From Candidatus Gastranaerophilales bacterium (GTDB lineage Bacteria > Cyanobacteriota > Vampirovibrionia > Gastranaerophilales > Gastranaerophilaceae): a DNA stretch of 64,000 nucleotides. This document shows positions 17,540-26,570 of this stretch, in pieces; position 1 is the first letter of the stretch; every line of letters starts with the position of its first letter. The translations under genes and the position numbers were made by a program. The notes below the pieces were generated by a model that did no database searches, was not told where the DNA came from, and was given only the letters and a program-made list of their open reading frames with translations. Location: NCBI GenBank assembly GCA_944326685.1, contig CALVEV010000037.1, positions 85,211 through 149,210 of the forward strand. Reading direction: 5' to 3'.

Positions 17540-19866
17540 TACACATCTCCATTTAAAATATTTCGTTCTTTATCAAATTTATCTAAAGCAGACTTCTTTA
17601 TTGCTGGTCTTATAGCGTTAATTCTATCTGAAAAATATTTAAATGGAAGTACATCTTTTTTTACTTTTCCTATAAAAATATTTTCAATTTGAGAATTACT
17701 ATATGCATTAGTCGGTTTAACTTGTTCAAACTGTTCTGTAAGTCTAATTATTTCATTTTCATTAAGAGGACAATTTCTATCTGAATAATGTTTGATAATT
17801 TCTTTTGTATCATTTTTATCAGCAACTCCTAATGGAATTTTTATATCTAAGCTAGCTAGAATTTTTTTATCTATCATAAGAGGATTATTAGTTGTAAGTA
17901 ATAATACACAATGTTTTTTTGATGCATCATTTTCTAATTTAATAAATTTATCGATATTATCAGGGTTACTTTGACCAAAATCTTCAAATTCATTTAGTTG
18001 AATAAATGTATAACGTTCTTTATCATTGTATAGTTGTTCTGCATCATTCATTTGTTTTTCTATCCATTCAAGTAACTTATTATCATCCTCTATTCCCAAA
18101 TCTCTAACTCGCATTCGTGCTCCTGTTTCTTCTGCTGAAGCGATTCCTAGAGTTGTTTTACCTGTCCCACTAGGACCGTAAAATAAAATACTATTTGGAA
18201 TGTTTATATCATTATTCTTAATTGGATTAATTAATACCAAATTTAATAATGTTTTTACATTATCATAGCCTGCAATTTTGGAAAATGCAAAATTTGATAA
18301 TAATTCTTTACTTAAATTCTTTTTAGTTTCAGTTATTACCTTATTTAACTCTTTACTAAGTACTTTATAATCTTCATCACTTAAAGTTTTTTTATTATTA
18401 TCAATTTCATTAATTTCTTTGCAGATTTTTTTATTTTCATTATTTAAGTTAATAAAATCTTGCTTTTTTAAATTATCTGCGATAATTTTTGCAGATTCTC
18501 CCGCAGTAATCGATAAATTATATAAAAAGGTTTTATCTCTAAATTTATTCAGGAACTCTTTTGAATCAATTTTATCTATATCTAATTTATTAAGTAGTTC
18601 TTGTTCTGTTTTTTTTAATTCTTGAAAAACGTCAGGATAGCTATGTAATTTTTTTTCGAAATTACGTATTGTTTCTTTTGCTTCTTCTTCAGTGCAATTA
18701 TCATCTATTTCACTAAAAGCAACGTATATTACAGAATTTATTAATCCTCTTTCTAAATTTCTAATTAAATTCTTTTTAAATTCTTCTTTATTGTTCTTAT
18801 CAATTAAAAAACTTTGCATTAAAGAACTAAAAAAAATAGTACAAGGCTTCGCTACAGTACGATTAGAATTGAGAGAATGCATAACTTCACCTAATAATTT
18901 AAAATCCTTATTATTTGACATATCATTTAATGCCTTTGCAATATCTGCAGGATTATTTATATCTAAATTAGTAGAGTCATTATTAATATTAAACAAATAT
19001 AAACCAACCCCATAAGAAAGATTTTTAATCATTTGTTGTTTTGGTGTCATCATATTATGTTCATAATCATGAACATATCCCCAACCCATTTTTTCAGTTA
19101 TTACAGTACTCAAACTTGCATTCACAGCTCTGACAGCACCTGTTACAGCAGGTGCTGTTGTTCCAGCTGTTGCAACATGTGCTCCTAAACCTAACCAACC
19201 ACAAATTATTCGAGCTCCTTTTATCCCAAGGTATGCACCGGAAACGTATTGTCTTCCTATATATTGCAAGTGAGATAAATCGTCAGTCTGTAAAATATTC
19301 TGCAATAAAGAAAACATTATAAATTGTGCACCCCATAATGCAGGAGAATCAGCTCCAAGGGCAGCACCTTCTCCTGCTAGTGCTGATGCTGTGCCACAAA
19401 TAGCACTCGTAGAATGAATAATTTTATGACATTTAATTCTATCTTCTTCTGATATTTTTCCTTTGAATGTTAATATTTTGTTAGAATTATCTTTATAAGA
19501 ATGAATAGAAGGAAATGCTTTTATAATTTCTTTTAAACCTTCAATCATTTCATCATCAGAAGATGTCTTTAAGCCTTTAGGTTCTAGTTTTTTAAGTTCT
19601 TCTTCGGCATGTTCTCTTATATAAAATTGCAAATTTTGTAATTGTTTTTTATCTGATAATATTTTTAGTAATTCATATTGAGAATCAAAAAGTTTACCAT
19701 CAGATTTAATTTTTTGATCATAATATTTTTTTACAGTAGAATAATTTTCCATACTTTGATTAGTATGTAATAAAGATTTATTATAGGATATATCCAATTT
19801 TTTTCTTGTATTGTCAAATGGTATTACTGATAATGTTTTGACATTAGAAAGTGAATTTATACACAT
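17539..19866 (-). CDS. Large AAA+ ATPase with hydrophobic domain and altered Walker B
   Basis: The 775-aa protein has an F-K-G tag (134-136), a Gly/Ala-rich hydrophobic domain (about 150-268, ending W-G-Y-V-H-D-Y-E), coiled-coil-like helices (about 360-525) and a C-terminal AAA+ module. Walker A is G-P-S-G-T-G-K-T (564-571). Walker B reads F-I-Q-L-N-E-F-E: Asn625 replaces the usual Asp, while E626 is kept. Sensor-1 is T-T-N-N (658-661). The core shares S-K-x-A-G-Y, I-P-N-x-I-L-F-Y-G-P and Y-S-N-S-Q motifs with the protein encoded at 21306, so they are paralogues. The ATG follows the previous stop by 2 bases and has no Shine-Dalgarno, so translation is probably coupled. Function is unknown. 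Confidence 0.82.
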   Translation of the reverse strand: MCINSLSNVKTLSVIPFDNTRKKLDISYNKSLLHTNQSMENYSTVKKYYDQKIKSDGKLFDSQYELLKILSDKKQLQNLQFYIREHAEEELKKLEPKGLKTSSDDEMIEGLKEIIKAFPSIHSYKDNSNKILTFKGKISEEDRIKCHKIIHSTSAICGTASALAGEGAALGADSPALWGAQFIMFSLLQNILQTDDLSHLQYIGRQYVSGAYLGIKGARIICGWLGLGAHVATAGTTAPAVTGAVRAVNASLSTVITEKMGWGYVHDYEHNMMTPKQQMIKNLSYGVGLYLFNINNDSTNLDINNPADIAKALNDMSNNKDFKLLGEVMHSLNSNRTVAKPCTIFFSSLMQSFLIDKNNKEEFKKNLIRNLERGLINSVIYVAFSEIDDNCTEEEAKETIRNFEKKLHSYPDVFQELKKTEQELLNKLDIDKIDSKEFLNKFRDKTFLYNLSITAGESAKIIADNLKKQDFINLNNENKKICKEINEIDNNKKTLSDEDYKVLSKELNKVITETKKNLSKELLSNFAFSKIAGYDNVKTLLNLVLINPIKNNDINIPNSILFYGPSGTGKTTLGIASAEETGARMRVRDLGIEDDNKLLEWIEKQMNDAEQLYNDKERYTFIQLNEFEDFGQSNPDNIDKFIKLENDASKKHCVLLLTTNNPLMIDKKILASLDIKIPLGVADKNDTKEIIKHYSDRNCPLNENEIIRLTEQFEQVKPTNAYSNSQIENIFIGKVKKDVLPFKYFSDRINAIRPAIKKSALDKFDKERNILNGDV

Positions 19867-19868
19867 AG

Positions 19869-20486
19869 TTAATTATTATTTTCAAAAAAATGTTTTAATG
19901 AACCTAAGAATGAAGAACTATTATCATGAAAGTTATTTATTGTTTCATTAATAGCATCGTGAGATATAACATTAGAAACATCAGAATGATTATTACTTAG
20001 ATGTTCAATAAAAGTATTAAATGTTTCACTATGACCTTTAAGAATATTTGAATAATTAGAATGTGATTCTAATAAATAGTCTTCTGATTTTACTTTTTCA
20101 AAGAATCCAGATAACTCTCCAATAGAATCACTATTTAATTCATATTTATTTACGATATTAGATAAATTTTCATCTAATGCTACTTTTGATAAAGTTCCAT
20201 GTGAATCTTTATATGTAATAACTTCTCTTCCGAATACATCATATTCCTTAGATTTATCATAAAGATTAACCTGTTTTGAATTAGGAGTTAATGGATTAAA
20301 GAAATCTGCAATCTTTTGCCCCATACTTCTATTATCGTCTGGATCTACAGCTCTATCCATTGCGGAGGATAATTTATTTTTACCAGAATATAGATCTTTC
20401 AATTTTTCCTCTGGTTTTATACCATTATTTTCTTCAATAAATTCGCTTCTTGTTTGTTTATGTTCAAAATTATTCCAATTACTCAT
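19869..20486 (-). CDS. Hypothetical protein of the AAA+ cluster
   Basis: The 205-aa hydrophilic protein is rich in Asn, Ser and Asp and unlike any family I know. It has no membrane segment or motif. ATG 20486 has AGAGGAG 6 bases upstream, a strong ribosome site. The same frame is open upstream to about 20646 and would encode a peptide ending I-N-F-R-G-A-S just before this Met, so the protein could be the tail of a longer product (see the 20612 gene). It is followed within 2 bases by the AAA+ gene. Confidence 0.68.
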   Translation of the reverse strand: MSNWNNFEHKQTRSEFIEENNGIKPEEKLKDLYSGKNKLSSAMDRAVDPDDNRSMGQKIADFFNPLTPNSKQVNLYDKSKEYDVFGREVITYKDSHGTLSKVALDENLSNIVNKYELNSDSIGELSGFFEKVKSEDYLLESHSNYSNILKGHSETFNTFIEHLSNNHSDVSNVISHDAINETINNFHDNSSSFLGSLKHFFENNN

Positions 20487-20660
20487 AGAAGCTCCTCTAA
20501 AATTAATATCAGAAGATACAAAATTAGGAATAACAATATTTTCTATCTTTCCGTCATTAATAACTGCAGATATTTTATTTTCAGGGTCAACAATTATTCC
20601 ATTATTTAAATCTATATATTTATTTTTGATAAATCTATATCGACACTCCCATCATAATTT
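20487..20660 (-). other. Junction where one extra A would fuse two genes
   Basis: The 163-aa frame ends at a TAG just after CAAAAAT. Inserting one A in this A5 run would continue the frame through about 45 further codons and into the 205-aa gene without a stop. The bridging peptide carries I-D-L-N-N-G and V-D-P-E-N-K repeats in the same style as the end of the upstream protein, plus F-R-G. Either a natural frameshift, a sequencing error in an A-run, or chance could explain this. No canonical slippery heptamer is present. Confidence 0.45.
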
Positions 20661-21103
20661 TTATATATTCCTTTTTGAGGATTTGAAATATCAAAATTGT
20701 TTTCATCAATATGAATACCAGTATCTTTGATATCGATAATTCCATTTTGTGAATCTACCTTTATTGAATCTGATATAATTTTTTTATTCTTTGTATCAAC
20801 AATTGTATCATCACCAGCAAGAAGTAATTTTTCTACTGTTTTATTTTTTAGTTTATAGGTAGCTGCTGCAATTGCCAATAAAAAAGGAGCTCCCTGAATA
20901 CCAACTTTTTCAAATTTATTTGTCATATCATTATTAGAATTTATTTCTTTAGAGTTTTGCTTCCCTTTAAACGTTATATTATTAGATTTTTGGAAAGTGT
21001 CTGTATTCAATTTATTATTCAATATAGTATTATTAAGTTTTAAACTATTTCTATATATTTCCATGTTTTTATGTGAATTTATTATATTAATAATTTCATT
21101 CAT
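20612..21103 (-). CDS. F-K-G-tagged hypothetical protein, possibly frameshifted
   Basis: The 163-aa protein is unrecognised. It has an Asn-rich start, an F-K-G tag at 45-47, a hydrophobic stretch (A-P-F-L-L-A-I-A-A-A-T, about 73-83), and then short Asp/Ile-rich repeats (D-S-I-K-V-D, I-D-I-K-D, I-H-I-D-E) that look like beta strands. The start has GGAGAT upstream. The repeats seem to continue past its stop in another frame. It is first in a minus-strand operon with the 205-aa, AAA+ and 127-aa genes. Confidence 0.65.
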   Translation of the reverse strand: MNEIINIINSHKNMEIYRNSLKLNNTILNNKLNTDTFQKSNNITFKGKQNSKEINSNNDMTNKFEKVGIQGAPFLLAIAAATYKLKNKTVEKLLLAGDDTIVDTKNKKIISDSIKVDSQNGIIDIKDTGIHIDENNFDISNPQKGIYKNYDGSVDIDLSKINI

Positions 21104-21305
21104 TTTTATTATCTCCTAATCTGCTAACATATTATTTAAAATATATAAAAAATTGTTTTGCTATTTTATACAAATAAATCTTACAAATATACATAAATAG
21201 CTATTTTAGCAAATTAATTTTTATTGATACGAAATATTAAGATTCATATAATTAATAGCAAAAAATTATTTTTACATTTATTATGTCATTGGAAATAAAT
21301 AAATT
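21104..21305. promoter_or_regulatory. Divergent intergenic region of the AAA+ cluster
   Basis: Two hundred AT-rich bases separate the two divergent operons, so both sets of promoters must lie here. I see a short inverted element around GCTATTTTAGC and two copies of GCTATTTTA (about 21162 and 21198), but no convincing paired -35/-10 boxes. Shared control of the two operons is inferred from layout only. Confidence 0.35.
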
Positions 21306-22643
21306 ATGATTATAAAAAATTCAATTATAAATTACCAACAAAATAAATATATTTCTTTTAAAGGTGTCATTGATAATCGAAATAAAAATAATGGCACTCC
21401 TGTTACATTTGATGATTTATTTAATTTAAACGCATCTTTATCCAAAGATGAAGCAGATTTTTTTCAAGATTTTATCGACAGAGAAAGAAAAATAAAAAAT
21501 GAATATACAAAAAAAATAGCTGCTGTTAGAGAAAATTTTATTGGTAAATTATTTAATTCTGCTCAAAAAAAACGTGACCAATTAATGGAAGAAAGAGATA
21601 AAGCTCTTTCAATAGCATACGAATTTCAAGATGCTTTTGAAAAAAGAGAGAAAGAAATGATTGAATTAAAGAAAAAATGTCTGTTTATGGCTCAACAGTT
21701 AAATTATAGTCAAGACTTAATTATTACTTTACAGCGCAAACAAGCTGAAAGTATTCGAAGACAAGAAATTATTGAAAAAAGAAAAAAATCATTATCAACC
21801 TCTGGTTTTAGTAAATTAGCAGGATATCAAAAAGAAAAGGATATACTTACTACTAATTTTATAGATTCTATTGATGATGAACAAGCTGGAAAAAATGTAG
21901 ATGTTCCAATACCAAATGCAATATTATTCTATGGACCTACTGGTTGTGGCAAGTCAACTTTTGCTAAAGCTTTAGCAGAAGAATCCGGATGCCATTTTGA
22001 AAAAATTAACTGTTATGGTTCTCAACAGGAAAAAGAAAAAAAATTAAAAGAAGAATTAAATAACGATATTCTTGAAGAGTCAAAGTTGAGATTTGAAAAG
22101 GAAAATAAAAGAACAATTATTCTGATTGACGAATTTGATCGTTTCTTTGGTGATGATGTGTCTCCAGAATTTATAAGAATGATGAAATCAATAATGAGTA
22201 GTTGTTCTGATAATAATCATGCAACTCTTTTTTTAGCAACAAATTCACCACAAAAAATCCCGTATGAATTAATAAATCAACATAGAACAGGTATAATTGT
22301 AAATTTGGATCCTCCAGATAAAGAAAATTCTAAAGCTGTTATGGAACATTATTTTAAAGAATGTGATAAAGATAAACTTGATTATGATAAAATAACAGAT
22401 AGATTATTTAAAAGAGCACCTGATGAGGTTTATAGTAATTCACAACTTCAAAATATTTGTGAAATCGCTACAGATGAAATAAAACCTCTTGATGAAAAAC
22501 TTGATACTAATATGGTACTTCAAGCCATAGAAAACTATGATGATAGTTCTGATAATCCTGAGATGTTAAGATTAACAAAACCATATCTTGAAAACTATAA
22601 TAATGACAAAGAAATGATTGGAGCATCATATGCCGATAGTTAA
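21306..22643 (+). CDS. AAA+ ATPase with intact motifs
   Basis: The 445-aa protein has an F-K-G tag (18-20), a long charged coiled coil (about 45-165) and a C-terminal AAA+ module: Walker A G-P-T-G-C-G-K-S (210-217), Walker B I-I-L-I-D-E-F-D (D275, E276), sensor-1 A-T-N-S (N313) and a possible arginine finger in N-Q-H-R-T-G (R327). All key residues are present, so it should hydrolyse ATP. It is related to the proteins encoded at 17539-19866 and 23157-24527. Ribosome binding is weak (GGAA about 11 bases upstream). It is the first gene of a plus-strand unit; the next gene starts inside its end. Substrate unknown; an assembly or remodelling role is inferred from the AAA+ class. Confidence 0.85.
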   Translation: MIIKNSIINYQQNKYISFKGVIDNRNKNNGTPVTFDDLFNLNASLSKDEADFFQDFIDRERKIKNEYTKKIAAVRENFIGKLFNSAQKKRDQLMEERDKALSIAYEFQDAFEKREKEMIELKKKCLFMAQQLNYSQDLIITLQRKQAESIRRQEIIEKRKKSLSTSGFSKLAGYQKEKDILTTNFIDSIDDEQAGKNVDVPIPNAILFYGPTGCGKSTFAKALAEESGCHFEKINCYGSQQEKEKKLKEELNNDILEESKLRFEKENKRTIILIDEFDRFFGDDVSPEFIRMMKSIMSSCSDNNHATLFLATNSPQKIPYELINQHRTGIIVNLDPPDKENSKAVMEHYFKECDKDKLDYDKITDRLFKRAPDEVYSNSQLQNICEIATDEIKPLDEKLDTNMVLQAIENYDDSSDNPEMLRLTKPYLENYNNDKEMIGASYADS

Positions 22644-23139
22644 TAATACAAACAAATCAACTCAAACATATCAAAATAAAAAACAAGAAAATAAATTTGT
22701 AAAGTATGTCGCTAAACCTGCAGCATATACAATTGGAACTGGACTAACAACAGGTTTATCAACTGCTGCAATTGTTGATGCTAATTATTTAATAAAAATA
22801 CATAAAAGAAAAAAACAATTTAAAAAAGAAGTAGAAAAAAAAATCGATGATTATATTAAAATGGCTAAAATATGCGGTGAGCCATCGGATGCAGAAGAAG
22901 CTAAAGCTTTCAGACCTGTAGCAGAAATGTTATGTGAGTCTAGTTTCACTAAAGACTTGGCACGAATAAAAGAAAAAGAGTTTAAAATGATACCAAAAGT
23001 ATTTAGAATAGCAACACTAATAGGTAGTATAATTGGACTTGGATTTGCAATCAGCAGTATTATTATAAATTCAAATAAGAATAATACAGTAAATAATAAT
23101 AAACAAGAATATGGAAATCTAAAAAAAAAAATAGTATAA
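22630..23139 (+). CDS. Two-segment membrane protein coupled to the AAA+ gene
   Basis: From ATG 22630 (GGAG 6 bases upstream) it encodes 169 residues with two hydrophobic segments: about 33-50 (A-A-Y-T-I-G-T-G-L-T-T-G) and near 130-150 (I-A-T-L-I-G-S-I-I-G-L-G), separated by a charged helical loop. It overlaps the AAA+ gene by 14 bases. A TTG at 22618 is in frame, but the ribosome site favours the ATG. The frame ends just after an A11 tract. A membrane anchor for the AAA+ partner is a plausible role. Confidence 0.72.
   Translation: MPIVNNTNKSTQTYQNKKQENKFVKYVAKPAAYTIGTGLTTGLSTAAIVDANYLIKIHKRKKQFKKEVEKKIDDYIKMAKICGEPSDAEEAKAFRPVAEMLCESSFTKDLARIKEKEFKMIPKVFRIATLIGSIIGLGFAISSIIINSNKNNTVNNNKQEYGNLKKKIV
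23121..23131 (+). other. A11 homopolymer, potential slippage site
   Basis: Eleven consecutive A residues lie four codons before the stop of the membrane protein gene. One additional A in the message or genome would join its frame to that of the next gene, which has no ATG and no ribosome site. Runs of nine or more A are known to promote transcriptional slippage in AT-rich bacteria; a homopolymer sequencing error would look identical. Confidence 0.55.
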
Positions 23140-23156
23140 ATCAAAATTATAATAAT

Positions 23157-24527
23157 TTGTCAAATAATAACTATCCCAATAATCTTACAAAAATCTCTAC
23201 TTCATCTATAAATAAAAAATCTCCAGCTTTTAAAGGTATTGTAGATGAGGCAATAGGACGTTTATCTCCTGATGAATGTAAAAATTTGGAACGATATATA
23301 CTTGGAATTGGTTTTGTTTCTTTTGATGAAAAAAGATTAGCTAAAAGAATTTCAGATTACACTCTTGATGATTGGCCAAGTGGTTTAAGAGATAAATATT
23401 CTAAAGGTATGATCCCTTTAGAATATTGTGTGAAGCCTAAAACAGTAATAGAATATCGTAAAATATTATTAAAACAAAATCTCAATATTCCACCTAAACC
23501 TAAATTGGAATGTAGTTATTTTGACAAATTATTTAATACAAAGACATGGAAGGAATATCAAAAAAGCTGGGAAGATTATATCTATAGAATGGCATATTTA
23601 GAACGAATTGAAAATCTTGCGAATAGATTTTCTCAGAAAAAATATAATAGATTAACTAAAACATTTAATACTAATTATCATGGGAGTTTAAATTCTGTAT
23701 TTAGCAAATATAAATTAAATAAAGACTTTATATCTTTATTTAATTCTTCAAAGTCTGATATAAACTTATTACCCAATGCTATTTTGATAGAAAGTACATC
23801 ACAACATGAAAATAAAGATATAATAAAATGGTTATTTAACAATAGTATAGGAAATAAAATCTATATTGAAAATAAAAATTGCTCTTCTAAAGATAAAATA
23901 CAAATAATTAATAGTGCATTAGAATCAGCAAAAGAGTATAATAAAAAAACAGGTCATTATACATTATTGTATATTGAGAATTTTGATAACCTAGTAACAA
24001 AAAATAGTGAAAATAACTCTAATATTGCAGATTTTAAGGATATATTATCAAATTTACAATCAGAATATAAAACGACTCTAATATATGAAACTGATAATTC
24101 ACAAAAAATTTATCCTGAAATATTACAAAAACATAGAACTGGACTAAAAATTAATCTTAATAAGACAATTCCATCAAATGAATTTAAGATGTTTCAACAT
24201 GATTATATAAAAGCTAATACATTACCAATGTCAACAAATGATAACGGCTACCGAATGAATTATTTACCTGATAAAAAAATATATATAGATTTATATCTGG
24301 GAGATTATGGGAATGATAAATCAGTTCTTTGGATTGATTCTGTTAAATATAAAGATATTGAATGTGTAATTGAAAATATTAATACTTTAAAAGAACTACC
24401 TGTATTTAAAAATATCGAAAAGATTAAATTTGCAGAACCTACTAATAAAGAATTATTAAAATATGAAATTAAAGCGACTGATAAAGTTACAAAATCCTAC
24501 AAAAAAATTTATGAATATAAATTATAA
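23157..24527 (+). CDS. Degenerate AAA+ paralogue (pseudo-ATPase)
   Basis: The 456-aa frame carries an F-K-G tag (25-27) and aligns with the intact AAA+ protein encoded just upstream. L-P-N-A-I-L (205-210) matches I-P-N-A-I-L, but the following P-loop has become I-E-S-T-S-Q-H-E-N-K. Walker B reads L-Y-I-E-N-F-D (I-D-E-F-D in the partner). S-Q-K-I-Y-P-E-I and H-R-T-G (326-329) are retained. It should not bind or hydrolyse ATP normally. The listed start is a TTG without a ribosome site; the frame is open from 23103, and the A11 tract may be how it is expressed, as a fusion to the membrane protein. The C-terminus (about 340-456) is unlike the paralogues. Confidence 0.75.
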   Translation: MSNNNYPNNLTKISTSSINKKSPAFKGIVDEAIGRLSPDECKNLERYILGIGFVSFDEKRLAKRISDYTLDDWPSGLRDKYSKGMIPLEYCVKPKTVIEYRKILLKQNLNIPPKPKLECSYFDKLFNTKTWKEYQKSWEDYIYRMAYLERIENLANRFSQKKYNRLTKTFNTNYHGSLNSVFSKYKLNKDFISLFNSSKSDINLLPNAILIESTSQHENKDIIKWLFNNSIGNKIYIENKNCSSKDKIQIINSALESAKEYNKKTGHYTLLYIENFDNLVTKNSENNSNIADFKDILSNLQSEYKTTLIYETDNSQKIYPEILQKHRTGLKINLNKTIPSNEFKMFQHDYIKANTLPMSTNDNGYRMNYLPDKKIYIDLYLGDYGNDKSVLWIDSVKYKDIECVIENINTLKELPVFKNIEKIKFAEPTNKELLKYEIKATDKVTKSYKKIYEYKL

Positions 24528-24536
24528 CATAGCAAT

Positions 24537-24569
24537 AAAAAAGAGAACAGATTACTGTTCTCTTTTTTT
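24537..24569. terminator. Bidirectional intrinsic terminator
   Basis: AGAGAACAG (24542-24550), loop ATTA, CTGTTCTCT (24555-24563) and a T-run to 24569; A-runs on the other side make it work for both the AAA+ unit and the convergent rplI gene. Confidence 0.9.
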
Positions 24570-24587
24570 GTTTATGTAAATAAAAAA

Positions 24588-25088
24588 CTATTCAGCTGAA
24601 ACTTCTTCAACTTCTTCTTCGATTGATTCTTTAACGATTTCAGAAGCTGTAACTACAACTTTTAATTCTGTTTTAACTTTAGAAGTTAATTTGATTAACA
24701 TTTTGTACTCACCAACTTTATTGATAGGGTGATCTAAAGAAACTGTTTTCTTATCAACTTCAATGTTAGCTTTTGCTTTTAATTCTTCACATAATTTTTT
24801 AGTTGTAATAGTTCCGAATAATTTACCGCTTTCACCAGCTTTAGCTGATAATTCTAATGATCCGATTTTTTCGATTTCTTCAGCTTTAGCTAATGCTTCT
24901 TGGTGTAATTTTTCTTGTTTAGCTTTAATTCTTGCTAAATTCTTTTCTCTATTTTCTAAAGCACCTGCTGTTGCTAATTCTGCAACATTTCTTGGGAATA
25001 AAAAGTTTCTAGCATAACCGTCTTTAACTGTTACAACATCACCTGCTTCACCAAGGTTTTGAACATCTTTTTTCAATATAACTTGCAT
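24588..25088 (-). CDS. rplI: 50S ribosomal protein L9
   Basis: The 166-aa protein begins M-Q-V-I-L-K-K-D-V-Q-N-L-G and carries the L9 signature D-G-Y-A-R-N-F-L-F-P, followed by the long connecting helix and a C-terminal domain ending in an acidic tail longer than usual. L9 binds 23S rRNA near the L1 stalk. AAAGGAG lies upstream of the ATG. It is transcribed away from the AAA+ cluster and closed by the terminator at 24537-24569. Confidence 0.97.
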   Translation of the reverse strand: MQVILKKDVQNLGEAGDVVTVKDGYARNFLFPRNVAELATAGALENREKNLARIKAKQEKLHQEALAKAEEIEKIGSLELSAKAGESGKLFGTITTKKLCEELKAKANIEVDKKTVSLDHPINKVGEYKMLIKLTSKVKTELKVVVTASEIVKESIEEEVEEVSAE

Positions 25089-25176
25089 TTGTTATTTCTC
25101 CTTTACTATATTTCAGCATTCGTAAGTGTATGATAACTGAAACAAACTCTATTGTCGAGTATTTGTTAATTTTGTA

Positions 25177-26556
25177 TTACAATTTTTGAGTTACTAATGC
25201 CCAAATATCATTAAATACAACAATTATCATTAAAGCAATAAGTAAAAAGAAACTTATTGTAGCTATTGTTTCCATTACTTTTGAACCAACTTTTCTTCCT
25301 GCTATTTTTTCAATTATCAAGAATAATAATTGTCCGCCATCTAAAGCAGGAATTGGTAAAAAGTTAACTATTGCTAAGTCCATTGATATTATTGCTGTTA
25401 ATAATAATCCATAAAATAATCCGTCATTATTAATAATATCTCCACCAACTTTGGTTATTGCAACAATACCATGTAAGTCTTTTAATGGAACTTTTCCTGT
25501 GAAAATTTGTTCTAATCCAACTAACATCATATAAGTGTTTTGGTATAAATATTTAACACTTCCTTTAAAAGCATCAATAAATGAATCAGTTGTTCTAAGA
25601 ATTTCTTTTGAATTTAGTTGAACTCCTATTGCTCCACTTGTTGTTGGATATATTGATTTTAGTTTCAAATATTTCCCATCTCTATTGATAACAAAATTTA
25701 GAGGGTGAACATTATCTGATATTGCTAATGCTAAATCATATAATGAATATTCTCCTGTTGAAACATAATATTGATTATTAGTTGTTTTTACTAATTCGTT
25801 TCTTAATTTTATTATTCTGTCTTCTAATTTAACTTGATTATCTTCATACTTTGTTATACCCATTGCGGTTTTATTATCAAGAACAATTGGTTTTTCGTTA
25901 ATAATTTTTTCTGGTAATCTTACTCCAACATCAGGAGCAATTATTTCATTTCTTTCTAACGCTGGATTTAAGTCTTTTATATCTTGATAATTTTGTTCAA
26001 CAATTCTCATATCAACTAAACCATCTCTAGTTTTACTTAATTGAACAATATTTAGTAATGAATATGTATTAGTAATTTTTGTTCCATTTACTGAAACAAT
26101 TTTATCTCCAGCTTTTAAACCTGAAGTCCATACGGATGCATCTTTAGGTGCAACAATTTTACCAATTTCGATATTGTAAACACCTGATGGTAAATATTTC
26201 CAAACTAAAGCTGAAAATAATACTAAAAAGAAAGCACATATTACATTTGCAATAACTCCAGCGGATACAACTATTGCTCTTTGATATATAGGTCTGTTTT
26301 CAAACCTTTCTGAAGAATCTTCTGGTAAATCACAATTTTTTTCATCATCAGGAAATGAAACATAACCTCCTAATAATAATGCGTGAACTAAAAAAGTTGT
26401 TTCTCCTATTTTCTTTTCAAATAATGTTGGTCCTAAAGGTAAACCAAAACCGAATTTATCTACCTTCATCTTAAAAGCTTTTGCAGCAAGAAAATGGCCT
26501 AATTCATGTATTAATACAAGAAAACTTAGAAGCAATATCATTATTATAATTGACAT
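25177..26556 (-). CDS. rseP: RseP-type site-2 intramembrane metalloprotease
   Basis: The 459-aa M50 protease has H-E-L-G-H at 17-21 in its first membrane segment, a single PDZ domain (about 130-180, L-K-A-G-D-K-I-V-S-V-N-G) and the C-terminal N-F-L-P-I-P-A-L-D-G-G-Q metal-ligand motif. RseP cuts membrane substrates such as anti-sigma factors and cleaved signal peptides. The region between the PDZ and the second catalytic motif is longer than I expect and may hold a second, diverged PDZ. AGAGGAT precedes the ATG; the LCP gene lies 14 bases upstream, so they share an operon. Confidence 0.93.
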   Translation of the reverse strand: MSIIIMILLLSFLVLIHELGHFLAAKAFKMKVDKFGFGLPLGPTLFEKKIGETTFLVHALLLGGYVSFPDDEKNCDLPEDSSERFENRPIYQRAIVVSAGVIANVICAFFLVLFSALVWKYLPSGVYNIEIGKIVAPKDASVWTSGLKAGDKIVSVNGTKITNTYSLLNIVQLSKTRDGLVDMRIVEQNYQDIKDLNPALERNEIIAPDVGVRLPEKIINEKPIVLDNKTAMGITKYEDNQVKLEDRIIKLRNELVKTTNNQYYVSTGEYSLYDLALAISDNVHPLNFVINRDGKYLKLKSIYPTTSGAIGVQLNSKEILRTTDSFIDAFKGSVKYLYQNTYMMLVGLEQIFTGKVPLKDLHGIVAITKVGGDIINNDGLFYGLLLTAIISMDLAIVNFLPIPALDGGQLLFLIIEKIAGRKVGSKVMETIATISFFLLIALMIIVVFNDIWALVTQKL

Positions 26557-26570
26557 ATTTAATTATCCTC

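Noticed and set aside
20625-20645. Programmed -1 frameshift at the end of the 163-aa gene
   Set aside because: No X-XXY-YYZ heptamer in the right frame and no clear stimulatory structure; kept only as a possible indel.
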